From assembly GCA_963737405.1 (NCBI GenBank), contig CAVTSL010000009.1, positions 1 through 64,000 of the forward strand: a DNA stretch of 64,000 nucleotides. The letters run 5' to 3'. The notes under the pieces were generated by a model. It was given only the letters and a program-made list of their open reading frames with translations. It searched no databases and was not told the DNA's origin. Every line of letters starts with the position of its first letter. Positions within the stretch are counted from its first letter, which is position 1. This DNA comes from JACCTU01 sp963737405 (GTDB lineage Bacteria; Actinomycetota; Thermoleophilia; Gaiellales; Gaiellaceae). A program made the position numbers and the translations under genes. Shown here piece by piece: positions 35,487 through 44,322 of the stretch.

Positions 35487-37118
35487 TTGACAACCGCAAT
35501 CATCGGCGTCGGCAACCTCGGGAGCGCGCTCGCACGACACCTCGTGGCGGGCGACGAGCGCGTTGTTCTGGCGGCCGCGGACCAAGCACATGCAAAGGCA
35601 CTGGCGGACGAGCTGGGCCCGAACGCCAGCGCCGCCTCGGTGGAAGACGCGATCGCGGGCGCAGACGTCGTCGTACTCGCGATCTGGGTCGACCAGATCA
35701 GGGAGCTGGTGCCGGCACAAGCCGGCCTGCTCGAGAACAAGGTCGTCGTCGACCCGTCCAACCCACTCGGCTTCGACGAGAACGGGCAAGTGCTGCGGAC
35801 GCTGCCCGACGGCGAGTCGGCGGGCTCGATCGTGTCCGCCCTTCTCCCCGCGAGCGCGCACTACGTCAAGGCGTTCGGCACACTCGGCGCCGACGCGCTC
35901 GCGACCAGCGCGAACCGCGAACCGCGACGGGTCGCGCTGTTCTACGCGACCGACGACGAGATCGCGGCAGGAACGATCGAACGGCTGATCCGGGCCGCCG
36001 GCTTCGACCCTGTGAAGGCGGGCGGCACAGCGGCCGCCCTCCGGATCGAGATGCCGGGCGGCGATCTCCACCAGTCCGGCCTGAACGGCGAGCTCCTCGA
36101 TCTCGACCAGGCACGCGCCATTCTCGTCCGCACGGAGGTGACCAGCATGAGCACAAGCGAGACGACCATCGACACGACCGAGCTTCCGGACTACGCGCCC
36201 GTGCCGCAGTCGGCGTTCGGCCCCGCCCTCAACGAGCAGGGCTACTACGTCGGCCGCGTGGAGCGGAACCTGTACTGGATCACGGACGGCACGTACCAGT
36301 GCGCGTTCCTGACGACCTCGGACGGCGTCGTCGTTCTCGACGCTCCGCCGACGATCGGCAACAACATCCAGCGCGCAATCGACGAGATCGCCGGCGCCAA
36401 CGGCGTCAGCAACAAGGTCAACTACCTCATCTACTCCCACCACCACGCCGACCATGTCGGGGCGTCGTCCCTCTTCGACAAGAACGTCACGCGCATCGGG
36501 CACGAGGAGACGCGGAACCTCCTGCTGCGAGACGCTGACCAGGCAAGGCCCCCGAACGAGGAGACGTTCCAGGATCGCCGCAGCCTCGAGATCGGCGGTG
36601 AGCGCATCGACCTCGCGTGGCACGGTGCCAACCACTCCCCGGACAACATCATCATCCACCTGCCCGATCACGACACGCTGATGCTGATCGACATCGTCAA
36701 TCCGGGCTGGGCGCCGATCTATCTCTCCAACCTGACCGAGGACATCCCCGGCTACCTCGAAGCGCCGGCGAACGCGCTCGCCTACCCGTGGAAGCACTTC
36801 ATCGGCGGTCACAACGGCCGGCTCGGTACGCGGGACGACGTGACGCTGCACCAGCAGTACATGGCGGACATCGCGGACAACTCGAGGAAGGCGATCGACA
36901 GCGTCGATCCGACGCCGTACTTCGTGAAGTACGGCGAGAACGTCTGGGCGGCGCTCAAGGGGTACCTGGACGAGATCGCAGCCACCGCGGCTGCCCCCGT
37001 GGTCGAGAAGTACACGGGCGTGATCGCGGCCGCCGACGTCTTCACGGAGAGCACGACGTTTCACGTCATGCAGTCGATCCGTCTCGACCTCGGCTACGGC
37101 TCGCAGGTGCATCCGTGA
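35487..37118 (+). CDS. F420/NADP-reductase-like domain fused to metallo-beta-lactamase domain
   Basis: One open frame of 543 codons from TTG 35487 (site AAAGGAG). Residues 1-220 are an NAD(P)-binding protein of the NPR/F420-dependent NADP reductase type: IIGVGNLGSALARHL, VVVLAIWVDQIRELV, YVKAFGTLGADAL. Residues 221-543 are a metallo-beta-lactamase fold hydrolase with the metal motif SHHHADHVGAS, then WHGANHSPDN, and GGHNGRLGTRDD. The second domain has its own ATG (36147) and a textbook ribosome site, so these were probably two coupled genes that now read as one. Substrates are unknown. Confidence 0.85.
   Translation: MTTAIIGVGNLGSALARHLVAGDERVVLAAADQAHAKALADELGPNASAASVEDAIAGADVVVLAIWVDQIRELVPAQAGLLENKVVVDPSNPLGFDENGQVLRTLPDGESAGSIVSALLPASAHYVKAFGTLGADALATSANREPRRVALFYATDDEIAAGTIERLIRAAGFDPVKAGGTAAALRIEMPGGDLHQSGLNGELLDLDQARAILVRTEVTSMSTSETTIDTTELPDYAPVPQSAFGPALNEQGYYVGRVERNLYWITDGTYQCAFLTTSDGVVVLDAPPTIGNNIQRAIDEIAGANGVSNKVNYLIYSHHHADHVGASSLFDKNVTRIGHEETRNLLLRDADQARPPNEETFQDRRSLEIGGERIDLAWHGANHSPDNIIIHLPDHDTLMLIDIVNPGWAPIYLSNLTEDIPGYLEAPANALAYPWKHFIGGHNGRLGTRDDVTLHQQYMADIADNSRKAIDSVDPTPYFVKYGENVWAALKGYLDEIAATAAAPVVEKYTGVIAAADVFTESTTFHVMQSIRLDLGYGSQVHP
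36134..36149 (+). promoter_or_regulatory. Internal ribosome binding site and start codon of the metallo-beta-lactamase domain
   Basis: GGAGGTGA at 36134-36141, five bases before ATG 36147, in frame inside the fused gene. The TGA within it would be a stop for the upstream domain in another frame. This strongly suggests independent translation of the 323-residue hydrolase. Confidence 0.7.
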
Positions 37119-38037
37119 GCACCGAGCAGCGAGAGAGCCTCGACGCGATCCTGCGACAGTCGGCTTTCCCCGTCGGCAGCGATGTCGACGAGCAGCGGCG
37201 ACTGCTCCGAGAGGCGGTGTCGGCGCAGCCGCTGCCCGCCGACGTGACGGGTGACGGCAGCCGCACTGGGCGGCGTCCCGACCGCCGAGATCACCGTCGA
37301 CGGAATCGAACCTCGCCACGTCGTTCTCTACTTCCACGGCGGCGTGTACGTGATCGGGGACGCCTTCCTCGCCGCTGACCTGGCCTCGCAGGTCGGCCGG
37401 CGGACGCAGGCCAAGGTCATCTCCGTCGACTATCGGCTCGCCCCCGAGCACCCCTATCCGGCAGCGCTCGACGACGCGCTTGCGGCCTACGAAGTCGCTC
37501 CTGCAGGACGGCATCGCCGCGTCGGACATCGTCTTCGCGGGCGAGTCCGCCGGCGGCGGCCTCGCCGTCGCCACGCTGGTCAACGCCCGCGATCATGGGC
37601 TGCCCCTGCCGGCCGCGGCCTACGTCATGTCACCGTACGCCGATCTCACCCTGGCCGGGACGACCATGGAAACCAAGCGCGAGCTCGACCCGCTGTTCAG
37701 CCGGGAGCTCCTCCAGGAGCGAGTCGCCGACTACACGGCGGGACACGACCCGGCTCTTGGCCTGATCAGCCCGATCTTCGCCGACCTGTCCGGCCTGCCG
37801 CCGCTGATCATCCAGGCCGGATCGCACGAGGTTCTCCTCGACGACGCCGTCCGCCTCGCGCGACAAGCCGCCAGCGCCGACGTCGAGGTCACGCTCGAGA
37901 TCACCCCTCGGGTGCCCCACGTCTTCCAGGCGTACTCCGCGATCCTCGAGGAAGGGGCGGCGGCCCTCGACAGAGCCGGACAGTTCCTCTCGGCGCATCT
38001 CGCCGCCGGCCGCGTCACCTCCCAGGTGCATGCCTGA
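37115..38037 (+). CDS. HSL-type alpha/beta hydrolase (carboxylesterase), two frameshifts
   Basis: GTG 37115 overlaps the previous stop (GTGA). The protein (about 307 residues) has the hormone-sensitive-lipase layout: YFHGGVYVIGDAF oxyanion motif, YRLAPEHPYPAALDDALAAY, nucleophile GESAGGG, and RVPHVFQAY with the catalytic His. Single extra bases near 37245 (ACGGTG read as ACGGGTG) and 37493 (GAG read as GAAG) break the frame, and similarity continues across both. It is likely co-transcribed with the metallo-beta-lactamase gene, perhaps for ester or lactone degradation. Confidence 0.85.
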
Positions 38038-38115
38038 TGGCCTACGTGACTGGGCACGGGAGGAGACGGTCGCTAACGTCATCGACATCGTGCTCACTCA
38101 ACGCCTGCTGAAGGA

Positions 38116-38756
38116 ATGAGCGAGGCGGCCGTCGCCGATCCTCAGGCGCGCGAGTACCTTCGGAACGCCGACCCGGTCCTCGCGAAGCTGATCGACGCGC
38201 GGCCGGAATTCCGTCCGCGGGCCTGGCTGGACGAGCTTCCCCGCTCGATGCCTTCGGGACGCTCGTCTTCCAGGTCGCGGGGCAGCAGCTGTCCGTCAGC
38301 TCGACCCGCGCGATCATCTCGCACCTCCAGGAGCGGTTCGGAGGGCAGATGCCCTCGCCGGCGGAGCTGCTCGCCGCTGATCCGCAGGTGCTGCGCGACA
38401 GCGGCTTCTCGGCGCGAAAGGGCCAGACGTTGCGCGCGCTCGCGGAGAGGTTCGTCGACGGACGGCTGAGCGACGAGGCGCTCTCGCGCATGACCGACGA
38501 CGAGGTCGAGGAAACGCTGACCGAGGTGTCGGGAATCGGGCTGTGGACCGCGCGCGGGTTCCTGCTCGTGGCTCTCGATCGGCCTGACGTCTTCCTCTCC
38601 GGCGACCTCGCGCTCCGGCGCGCGATCCAACGAGCGTACGGCTTCGACCACCTTCCGACCGAAGACGAAGTGGCTCAGGTGTCGGATCGCTGGCGGCCGT
38701 ATCGGAGCCTGGCAGTGAGCTACCTGTTCGCGTCCGAATACGAGGGGGAACCATGA
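38116..38756 (+). CDS. DNA-3-methyladenine glycosylase (HhH-GPD, AlkA-like), one frameshift
   Basis: From ATG 38116 (MSEAAVADPQAREYL) the protein is a helix-hairpin-helix base-excision glycosylase of about 213 residues. After a one-base loss near 38250 it continues as DAFGTLVFQVAGQQLSV, RKGQTLRALAERFVDG, VSGIGLWTARGFLLVAL (the HhH motif) and DVFLSGDLALRRAIQ, which holds the catalytic Asp. It removes alkylated purines from DNA. Its stop overlaps the next start (ATGA at 38753). Confidence 0.85.
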
Positions 38757-39334
38757 CCGACTCGGTGGGAATCATCGGTGCTGGGCGGCTTGGGCAGGCG
38801 ATGGCGCGGACCGCGCTGCGCGCCGGCCGCCGCGTCGTGATCGCCAACAGCCGCGGCCCGGAGTCGCTGGCGTCAGTGGTCTCAGAGCTCGGCGACGGCG
38901 TGTCGGCGGGAACGCCGGAGCAGGCATCGGCGCTCGGCATCGTCGTCATCGCTGTACCGTGGGACCGCGTCCCGGAGGCCGTTCAGGGCACCGAGTGGGA
39001 CGGGCAGACGGTGATCGACGCGACCAACGACTGGGGTGCCGACGACCTGAACGGGAGAACGTCGAGCGAGCTCGTCGCCGATCTCGTCGCCGGCGCGCGC
39101 GTCGTGAAGGCCGCGAACACGCTCGGCGCCGATGTGCTCGGCTCCGACCCGCAGGAGGCCGGCGGCCGGCGCGTGATCTTCATCTCCGGGGACGACGCCG
39201 ACGCGAAAGAAGAGGTCGTCGCGCTCTTCGAGGACGCAGGCTTCGCGCCGATCGACCTCGGCGGCCTGGCAGCAGGCGGCGAGCTGCAGCAGATCCACCA
39301 CCCGCTCGCCGGCGTCAACCTGGTTCGACTCTGA
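38753..39334 (+). CDS. NADP/F420-reductase-like dinucleotide-binding protein
   Basis: A 193-residue Rossmann protein: GIIGAGRLGQAMARTAL, VIANSRGPESL, IVVIAVPWDRVPEAV, DATNDWG, VVKAANTLGADVLG. This is the NPR (F420-dependent NADP oxidoreductase) pattern, one of three paralogues in 8 kb. It is coupled by overlap to both neighbours (ATGA upstream, TGATG downstream). Whether it truly uses F420 is not shown; many homologues are only annotated as NAD(P)-binding. Confidence 0.87.
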   Translation: MTDSVGIIGAGRLGQAMARTALRAGRRVVIANSRGPESLASVVSELGDGVSAGTPEQASALGIVVIAVPWDRVPEAVQGTEWDGQTVIDATNDWGADDLNGRTSSELVADLVAGARVVKAANTLGADVLGSDPQEAGGRRVIFISGDDADAKEEVVALFEDAGFAPIDLGGLAAGGELQQIHHPLAGVNLVRL

Positions 39335-39561
39335 TGGCACAGCAACTGAGCTTCGCCAGGGACATTCGGCCGCTCTTCAGGGATCGCGACGTCCACTCGA
39401 TGCAGTTCGCGTTCGACCTGGCGTCATACGAGGACGTGCGGACGCACGCGGAGGCGATCTACGGGACGCTCGCAGCCGGTCGGATGCCTTGCGATGGCCC
39501 GTGGGCCGAGGAAGATGTGCGGCGCTTCCGTTCCTGGCTCGACACGGGCGCACTCCCCTAG
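39334..39561 (+). CDS. Small haem-less cytochrome-like protein
   Basis: A 75-residue protein starting inside the previous stop codon. The ends look like a c-type cytochrome domain of the DIRPLF...CxxCH...MP.GG...W.D.G kind: FARDIRPLFRDRDVHSM at the start and GRMPCDGPWAEEDVRRFRSWLDTGALP at the end. The CxxCH haem site is absent, with one Cys left in MPCDG. It is cytoplasmic by lack of a signal peptide. I recognise similar small hypothetical proteins in actinobacteria but no assigned function. Confidence 0.75.
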   Translation: MAQQLSFARDIRPLFRDRDVHSMQFAFDLASYEDVRTHAEAIYGTLAAGRMPCDGPWAEEDVRRFRSWLDTGALP

Positions 39562-39571
39562 CGCGCGCCGC

Positions 39572-41365
39572 TCAGGCCATGAAGGGCATGAGCTCCGCTG
39601 GCATCGTCACGAAGGGCCGCATCATGTCGCGATCCTCGTGCTCGAGGATGTGGCAGTGGTACATGTAGCGGCCGCTGTACGTGGTGAAGCGGACGGCGAT
39701 CTCGACGATCTCGTTGGGGTTCACTCGGATGGTGTCCTTGAGCCCGCGCTCGTTGGCGTCGATCGCGTGGTCGAGCTTGTCGTTCGGATCGCGCTCGAGC
39801 GTGATCACGGCGGCGAGCTCGCGCTCGCCGATGCCGCCTTCCGGAATCTCGTAGCTGATGGGGCGTCGTGACAGGATCTGGAACGGGTCCAGGTGGAGGT
39901 GGATCGGGTGCGTGTCGCCTGTGAGGTTGACGAGCCGCCAGACCTCGTACCGGCCGAGCATCGGGAAGAACGTCGTCGTGTCCTCGAAGTGGGCGGCGAC
40001 TGACCGGTAGCGGGTGGTCTGCTCACCGTCGCGGACGGTGACGAGCGGACCGTTCACGTCGTCGCGTGCGACAGCCAGCTCGCGCATCGTGAGCATGTTG
40101 GGCATGTCCTCGAGCTCCCGTTCGACGAGCGCGATCACGCGGCGCGGCGCGGCGGACAACTCGTCCGCCGGCGGCGCGTCGTAGTCGGTCGCGAGCTCGC
40201 GCGGGATCGAACGGCTGGCTGCAGTGCCCGGGACGACGCGGAGGCGCATCACGTACGGATACGGGAGAAGGCCGTCGGGGTCGGAGGCGTTCTCGGCGTC
40301 GGCGGCGGGGAACGGCGCGCCGTCGAACGGGGCGGCGGCGGTGTTGAGCAGCGTGAGCTCGCTGCCAGGCTCGAGCTCGGAGAAGTCGACCAGCAGGTCT
40401 GCGCGTTCGGCCGACGCGAGCACGAGCCCGTCCGGGGGCACGGGCGTGGGAGCACGGAGCAAGCCGTGGTCGGTGCCGACCTGCGCGATCCGGTCGAGCG
40501 CCGGCTCTCCCTCGTGCAGCAGAACAAGCCGGTAGGTGCGTGCGTTGGAGCCGTTCAGGACACGGAAGCGGTAGGTCCCCGGTTGCACCTCGAGCACCGG
40601 CCAGACCTTGCCGTTGAGGACGGTAAAGGGCGCAAAGGCCTCCATGACGTCCGGATCGGTCTTGTGGATCAGCCGCCCGGTCAGGTTTCCCCCGTCGTCG
40701 AGATCGAAGTTGCGGTCCTGGATCAGGAGCGGCAACTCGAACGGCGGCCCCTCGGGCAAGCCCAGCTCGCGCTCGCGCTCGTCGCGCACGATCCACAGCC
40801 CGGCCAACCCCGCGTACACGTCGAGCTTCGTGATGCCCATGACGTGGTCGTGGTACCAGAGCATCGCCGCGCGCTGGTCCATCGGGTAGTGGTAGACGGC
40901 GGGCTGGCCGGGGGCGAAGACATTCTCGGCCCAGCCGTCGTACGAGGCGGGCGTGAGGCCGCCGTGGAGGTGCACGACCGTGTTACCGGTCAGCAGAGCT
41001 GCGTGGCGGTCCGGCTCGCCGCCGCTCAGGCCAGGGAGGCATTGCACGGGCACGCCGTCGGCGTCGGTCGCCTGCGGGGCAACCGTCGCGACGACCGGGA
41101 AGGCACCCTCGAGCTCGTTCCGCCACTCGACGGTGACCGGCTGCCCGCGCTCGGCCTCGATCGTCGGGCCGGGAACCGTCCCGTCATAGCCCCAGATGCT
41201 CGATGCGGGCAGGTCACGGTGGAAGCGGTGCGCGCCGGCGCGCATGCGCACGGTCAGCCGGCCGCCATGCTCCGCTGCGATCAGCCGAGACGGGGTCGGA
41301 AGCGCATCGACAAACGGCGCCAGCGGTGTGGACAGCGCGTTGTCCCTCATGCTCGAGGTCAGCAT
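39572..41365 (-). CDS. Multicopper oxidase (CotA/bilirubin-oxidase/phenoxazinone-synthase-like)
   Basis: A 597-residue three-cupredoxin oxidase. All copper ligand blocks are present: HLHGG, WYHDHVMG, HPIHLHLDPF, and YHCHILEHEDRDMM for the type 1 and trinuclear sites. No Tat or Sec signal is visible, so it resembles the cytoplasmic or spore-type CotA group. It oxidises phenols, bilirubin-like pigments or metals with reduction of oxygen to water; the substrate is unknown. Starts at 41365 or 41350 are both possible. It is convergent with the 75-residue gene, 10 bases apart. Confidence 0.92.
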   Translation of the reverse strand: MLTSSMRDNALSTPLAPFVDALPTPSRLIAAEHGGRLTVRMRAGAHRFHRDLPASSIWGYDGTVPGPTIEAERGQPVTVEWRNELEGAFPVVATVAPQATDADGVPVQCLPGLSGGEPDRHAALLTGNTVVHLHGGLTPASYDGWAENVFAPGQPAVYHYPMDQRAAMLWYHDHVMGITKLDVYAGLAGLWIVRDERERELGLPEGPPFELPLLIQDRNFDLDDGGNLTGRLIHKTDPDVMEAFAPFTVLNGKVWPVLEVQPGTYRFRVLNGSNARTYRLVLLHEGEPALDRIAQVGTDHGLLRAPTPVPPDGLVLASAERADLLVDFSELEPGSELTLLNTAAAPFDGAPFPAADAENASDPDGLLPYPYVMRLRVVPGTAASRSIPRELATDYDAPPADELSAAPRRVIALVERELEDMPNMLTMRELAVARDDVNGPLVTVRDGEQTTRYRSVAAHFEDTTTFFPMLGRYEVWRLVNLTGDTHPIHLHLDPFQILSRRPISYEIPEGGIGERELAAVITLERDPNDKLDHAIDANERGLKDTIRVNPNEIVEIAVRFTTYSGRYMYHCHILEHEDRDMMRPFVTMPAELMPFMA

Positions 41366-41498
41366 CGCTGACCGGCTAGCCCAGCTCCAAATGAGCTGGC
41401 GCCCCGTCCTGGAATAACGACTCGCGGCGATTCGTTTGAGCAGTCAAGTATCTCGGCTCGCCCGATACCACCACATCTCAGAAGGGAGCTGGCAGTCG

Positions 41499-42572
41499 AT
41501 GGCGACGCTCGAATTCGGTCTCGACACATTCCTGCCGGTGACGGTCGACGAGGCCGGCCTGCCGATCAGCGGCGACCAGGTGATCCGGAACGCCGTCGAG
41601 GAGGCGGTCGTCGCGGAGGCGGTCGGAATCGACTCCTTCAACATCGGTGAGCACTACCGCACGGAGTTCATGGACTCGGCGGGCCATGTGGTCCTCGCCG
41701 CGATCGCAAGCCGAACGGAACGGATCCGGCTCGGCACCTCCGTGACGGTTCTCAGCACGCAGGACCCGGTGCGGCTGTACACGGACTTCGCCACGCTCGA
41801 CGCCGTCTCGAACGGGCGAGCGCAGCTGATCGTCGGCCGCGGCTCGCTGACCGAATCCTTTCCGCTGTTCGGCTTCGACCTCACCGACTACGAGCAGCTG
41901 TTCGAAGAGAAGCTCGACTTGCTGGTTCGCCTGCTGCGCGAACAGCCCGTGACGTGGTCGGGCAACTTCAGGTCGGCGCTCACGGACCAGTTCGTGAGCC
42001 CGCCGATCCCCGAAGGGCACATCCCGACCTGGGTCGGCGTCGGCGGCAGCCCGCAGTCAGTCGTGCGCGCCGCACGCTTCGGCCTGCCGCTGATGCTGGC
42101 GATCATCGGCGGAAGGCCCGAGCGCTTCGCGCCCTACGTCGAGCTCTACAAGCGCGCGCTCGTGCAGCACGGACAGCCGGAACTGCCGATCGGGGTGCAC
42201 TCGCTCGGGTTCGTCGCCGAGACCGATGACGAGGCGCTGAAGATCCAGTGGCCGCATTACAAGGAGCAGTTCGACTGGGCGGCACGCGAGCGCGGCTGGC
42301 GTCCACCCACGTACGAGCAGTTCCTGGCCGAGGTCGATCACGGCTCGATGTACGTCGGATCCCCCGAGACCGTCGCGAAGAGAATCGCCGTCACCATGCA
42401 AACCCTCAGTCTCAGCCGCTTCGACCTGGCCTACGCCGTCGGCCGCGTCCCACACGACCGGCGAATGGCCACGATCGAGCTCTACGGCCGGGAGGTGATC
42501 CCTCGGGTTCGCGAGCTGCTCGCCGCGGTGCCCGAAGCGGACCAGGTGCCGGCCGCCCCGGTCGGAAGCTGA
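41499..42572 (+). CDS. LLM-class flavin/F420-dependent oxidoreductase
   Basis: A 357-residue luciferase-like monooxygenase fold protein (ATG 41499, GAAGGGAG upstream). Landmarks: LEFGLDTFLPVT, SFNIGEHYRTEFMDSAG, RIRLGTSVTVLSTQDPVRLY, QLIVGRGSLTESFPLFG, PTWVGVGGSPQSVVRAA, and SPETVAKRI near the end. The group uses FMN or F420. It lies 2 bases before an NPR-like gene, so an F420/NADP link is reasonable but inferred. Confidence 0.9.
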   Translation: MATLEFGLDTFLPVTVDEAGLPISGDQVIRNAVEEAVVAEAVGIDSFNIGEHYRTEFMDSAGHVVLAAIASRTERIRLGTSVTVLSTQDPVRLYTDFATLDAVSNGRAQLIVGRGSLTESFPLFGFDLTDYEQLFEEKLDLLVRLLREQPVTWSGNFRSALTDQFVSPPIPEGHIPTWVGVGGSPQSVVRAARFGLPLMLAIIGGRPERFAPYVELYKRALVQHGQPELPIGVHSLGFVAETDDEALKIQWPHYKEQFDWAARERGWRPPTYEQFLAEVDHGSMYVGSPETVAKRIAVTMQTLSLSRFDLAYAVGRVPHDRRMATIELYGREVIPRVRELLAAVPEADQVPAAPVGS

Positions 42573-42574
42573 CG

Positions 42575-43264
42575 ATGGCAGTCGCCGCGATCGAGCTCCG
42601 TCAAGATCTCGCGGGCGCCGCCGGTCCCGCAGTCGACGAGCTGCGCCTCGGGATCGTCGGCGCGGGCAAGCTCGGCACCACTCTCGCCCGCGCCGCCGTC
42701 GCCGCCGGCTACGACGTCGCGATCTCAGGGTCAGGTCCGGCCGACGACATCGGACTGACGGTCGACGTTCTCGCCGCCGGCGCACACGCGGCGACGGTCG
42801 ACGAGGTCGTACGCCACGCCGACATCATCGTCCTGGCCGTCCCCACACACCGTTTCCGTGAGCTCCCGCGCGATCTGTTCGCCGGCAAGATCGTTGTCGA
42901 CGCGATGAACTACTGGGAGCCCGTGGACGGCGACGACCCGGAGCTGACGACCTCACCGGACGGCACCAGCACGATCGTGCAAGAGCGATTCCCCGCCGCG
43001 CGCGTCGTCAAGAGCCTCAACCAACTCGGCTACCACCAGCTCGAAGAGCACCGGCGCCCCAAGGGCGCACCCGACCGGATCGCGATCGGCGCGGCGGGCG
43101 ACGACCGGCCGGCGGTCAAGAAGGTGATGCGGCTCCTCGACCGGCTCGGGTTCGACCCCGTCGACGCCGGCCCGTTGAAGAACGGCCTGGCGTTGGAACC
43201 CGACGGCTCACCGATCGCCGCCACCTACAGCGCAGACGAGCTCTCGAAGCTCGTCTCGCGCTGA
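42575..43264 (+). CDS. NADP/F420-reductase-like dinucleotide-binding protein
   Basis: A 229-residue protein starting 2 bases after the LLM oxidoreductase stop. Rossmann motif GIVGAGKLGTTLARAA, then DIIVLAVPTHRFRELP, DAMNYWEPVDG, RVVKSLNQLGYHQL. It has an extra 20-residue N-terminus compared with the 38753 paralogue. It is the third NPR-like gene in the window and the one most directly tied to a flavin/F420 enzyme. Confidence 0.88.
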   Translation: MAVAAIELRQDLAGAAGPAVDELRLGIVGAGKLGTTLARAAVAAGYDVAISGSGPADDIGLTVDVLAAGAHAATVDEVVRHADIIVLAVPTHRFRELPRDLFAGKIVVDAMNYWEPVDGDDPELTTSPDGTSTIVQERFPAARVVKSLNQLGYHQLEEHRRPKGAPDRIAIGAAGDDRPAVKKVMRLLDRLGFDPVDAGPLKNGLALEPDGSPIAATYSADELSKLVSR

Positions 43265-43273
43265 ATTCCAGAC

Positions 43274-43816
43274 TCAGGCCGCAGCCCGTTGCAGCGCGCC
43301 GAGCAGCGTGTCGAACTCGTACGAGTCGTCGTGCCGAACGCCGTTGATATAGAAGGTCGGCGTTCCGTTGACGCCGCTCCGGACGCCGCTCATGAAGTCT
43401 TCGCGGACGCGCGCTTCGTGAACGTGCTCCCTGAGCTCACGCTCGAACCGGTCGACGTCGAGCCCCAGCTGGTCGGCGTACGCGACCAGATCCTCCGCGT
43501 TCAGCCGTTGCTGGTTCTCGTAGAGGTGGTCGTGCATCGGCCAGAACCGGCCCTGAGCATCGGCGGCCTCCGCGGCTTCGGCGGCTTGCTCGGCGTTTGG
43601 GTGTGCCGTCGTGATCGGGAAGTTCCGGAAGACGAAACGGAGCCCGTCGCCCATCGCTTCCTGGACTTGCTTGACGATCGGATACGCGGCGCCGCAGTAC
43701 GGACATTGGTAGTCGCCGTACTCGACGAGCGTCACGGCCGCGTCAGCCGCTCCCTGGATGTGGTCGCGATCAGCCGTGACGGGGAGCGTGAGTGTTGCTT
43801 CCCACTGCGTCCTCAC
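43274..43816 (-). CDS. DsbA-like thioredoxin-fold protein
   Basis: A 180-residue protein. GTG 43816 overlaps the peroxiredoxin stop (GTGA). Active site GDYQCPYCGAAYP has a CPYC pair, followed by the DsbA helical insert (AAEAADAQGRFWPMHDHLY) and the cis-Pro loop GVNGTPTFYING. No signal peptide is seen, so it is likely a cytoplasmic DsbA/FrnE-like oxidoreductase. Last gene of the MsrA-Prx-DsbA operon. Confidence 0.9.
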   Translation of the reverse strand: MRTQWEATLTLPVTADRDHIQGAADAAVTLVEYGDYQCPYCGAAYPIVKQVQEAMGDGLRFVFRNFPITTAHPNAEQAAEAAEAADAQGRFWPMHDHLYENQQRLNAEDLVAYADQLGLDVDRFERELREHVHEARVREDFMSGVRSGVNGTPTFYINGVRHDDSYEFDTLLGALQRAAA

Positions 43817-44307
43817 GACGGGAGCTCTTCCAGCGCTCGGAGGATCCCGTCGGCGCCGGGGTTGACGCCGACCGGCGAGACGTAGCTCCAGCTGACGACG
43901 CCGTCGCGGTCGATCACGTACAGCGCCCGTTCGCTCGTGCCGTCCCCGTTTCGATACACGCCGTAGCGCCGCGAGACGTCGCCCTTCGGCTCGAAGTCGG
44001 CAAGCAACGGAAAGTGGAGGTGCCGGTCCTGCGCGAACGCGAGGTGGCACCAGATTCCGTCGACCGAGATTCCCACGAGCTGTGCCTGGAAGCGGTCGAA
44101 CTCCGGCAGCAGCTCCTGGTACAGGGCCAGCTGATCCGAGCAGACCGGGCTCCAGTCCTCGGGGTAGAAGACGAGGACGACAGGACGCCCGCGGAGCTCG
44201 GACAGCGACAGCTTCTGGTCCGGCGTCGACGGAAGCTCGAAGTCGGGAGCTTCCGTTCCGGGCGGCAGCGGTGCCGCTCGGTGCCGGGCATCCGTCGGGG
44301 CTACCAC
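43813..44307 (-). CDS. AhpC/TSA-family peroxiredoxin
   Basis: A 164-residue thioredoxin-fold peroxidase with VVLVFYPEDWSPVCSDQLALYQ. The peroxidatic Cys is in SPVCSD, and a second Cys (GIWCHLAFAQ) could resolve. APDFELPSTPDQKLSLSELRG is the usual family lead-in. It reduces hydrogen peroxide or organic peroxides. It overlaps the DsbA-like gene by four bases and lies 15 bases after the MsrA gene. Confidence 0.92.
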   Translation of the reverse strand: MVAPTDARHRAAPLPPGTEAPDFELPSTPDQKLSLSELRGRPVVLVFYPEDWSPVCSDQLALYQELLPEFDRFQAQLVGISVDGIWCHLAFAQDRHLHFPLLADFEPKGDVSRRYGVYRNGDGTSERALYVIDRDGVVSWSYVSPVGVNPGADGILRALEELPS

Positions 44308-44322
44308 GACCGCGCCGGCTGC

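Noticed and set aside
35457..37583. 708-codon frame opposite the reductase/metallo-beta-lactamase gene
   Set aside because: Antisense shadow typical of codon bias; no recognisable domain.
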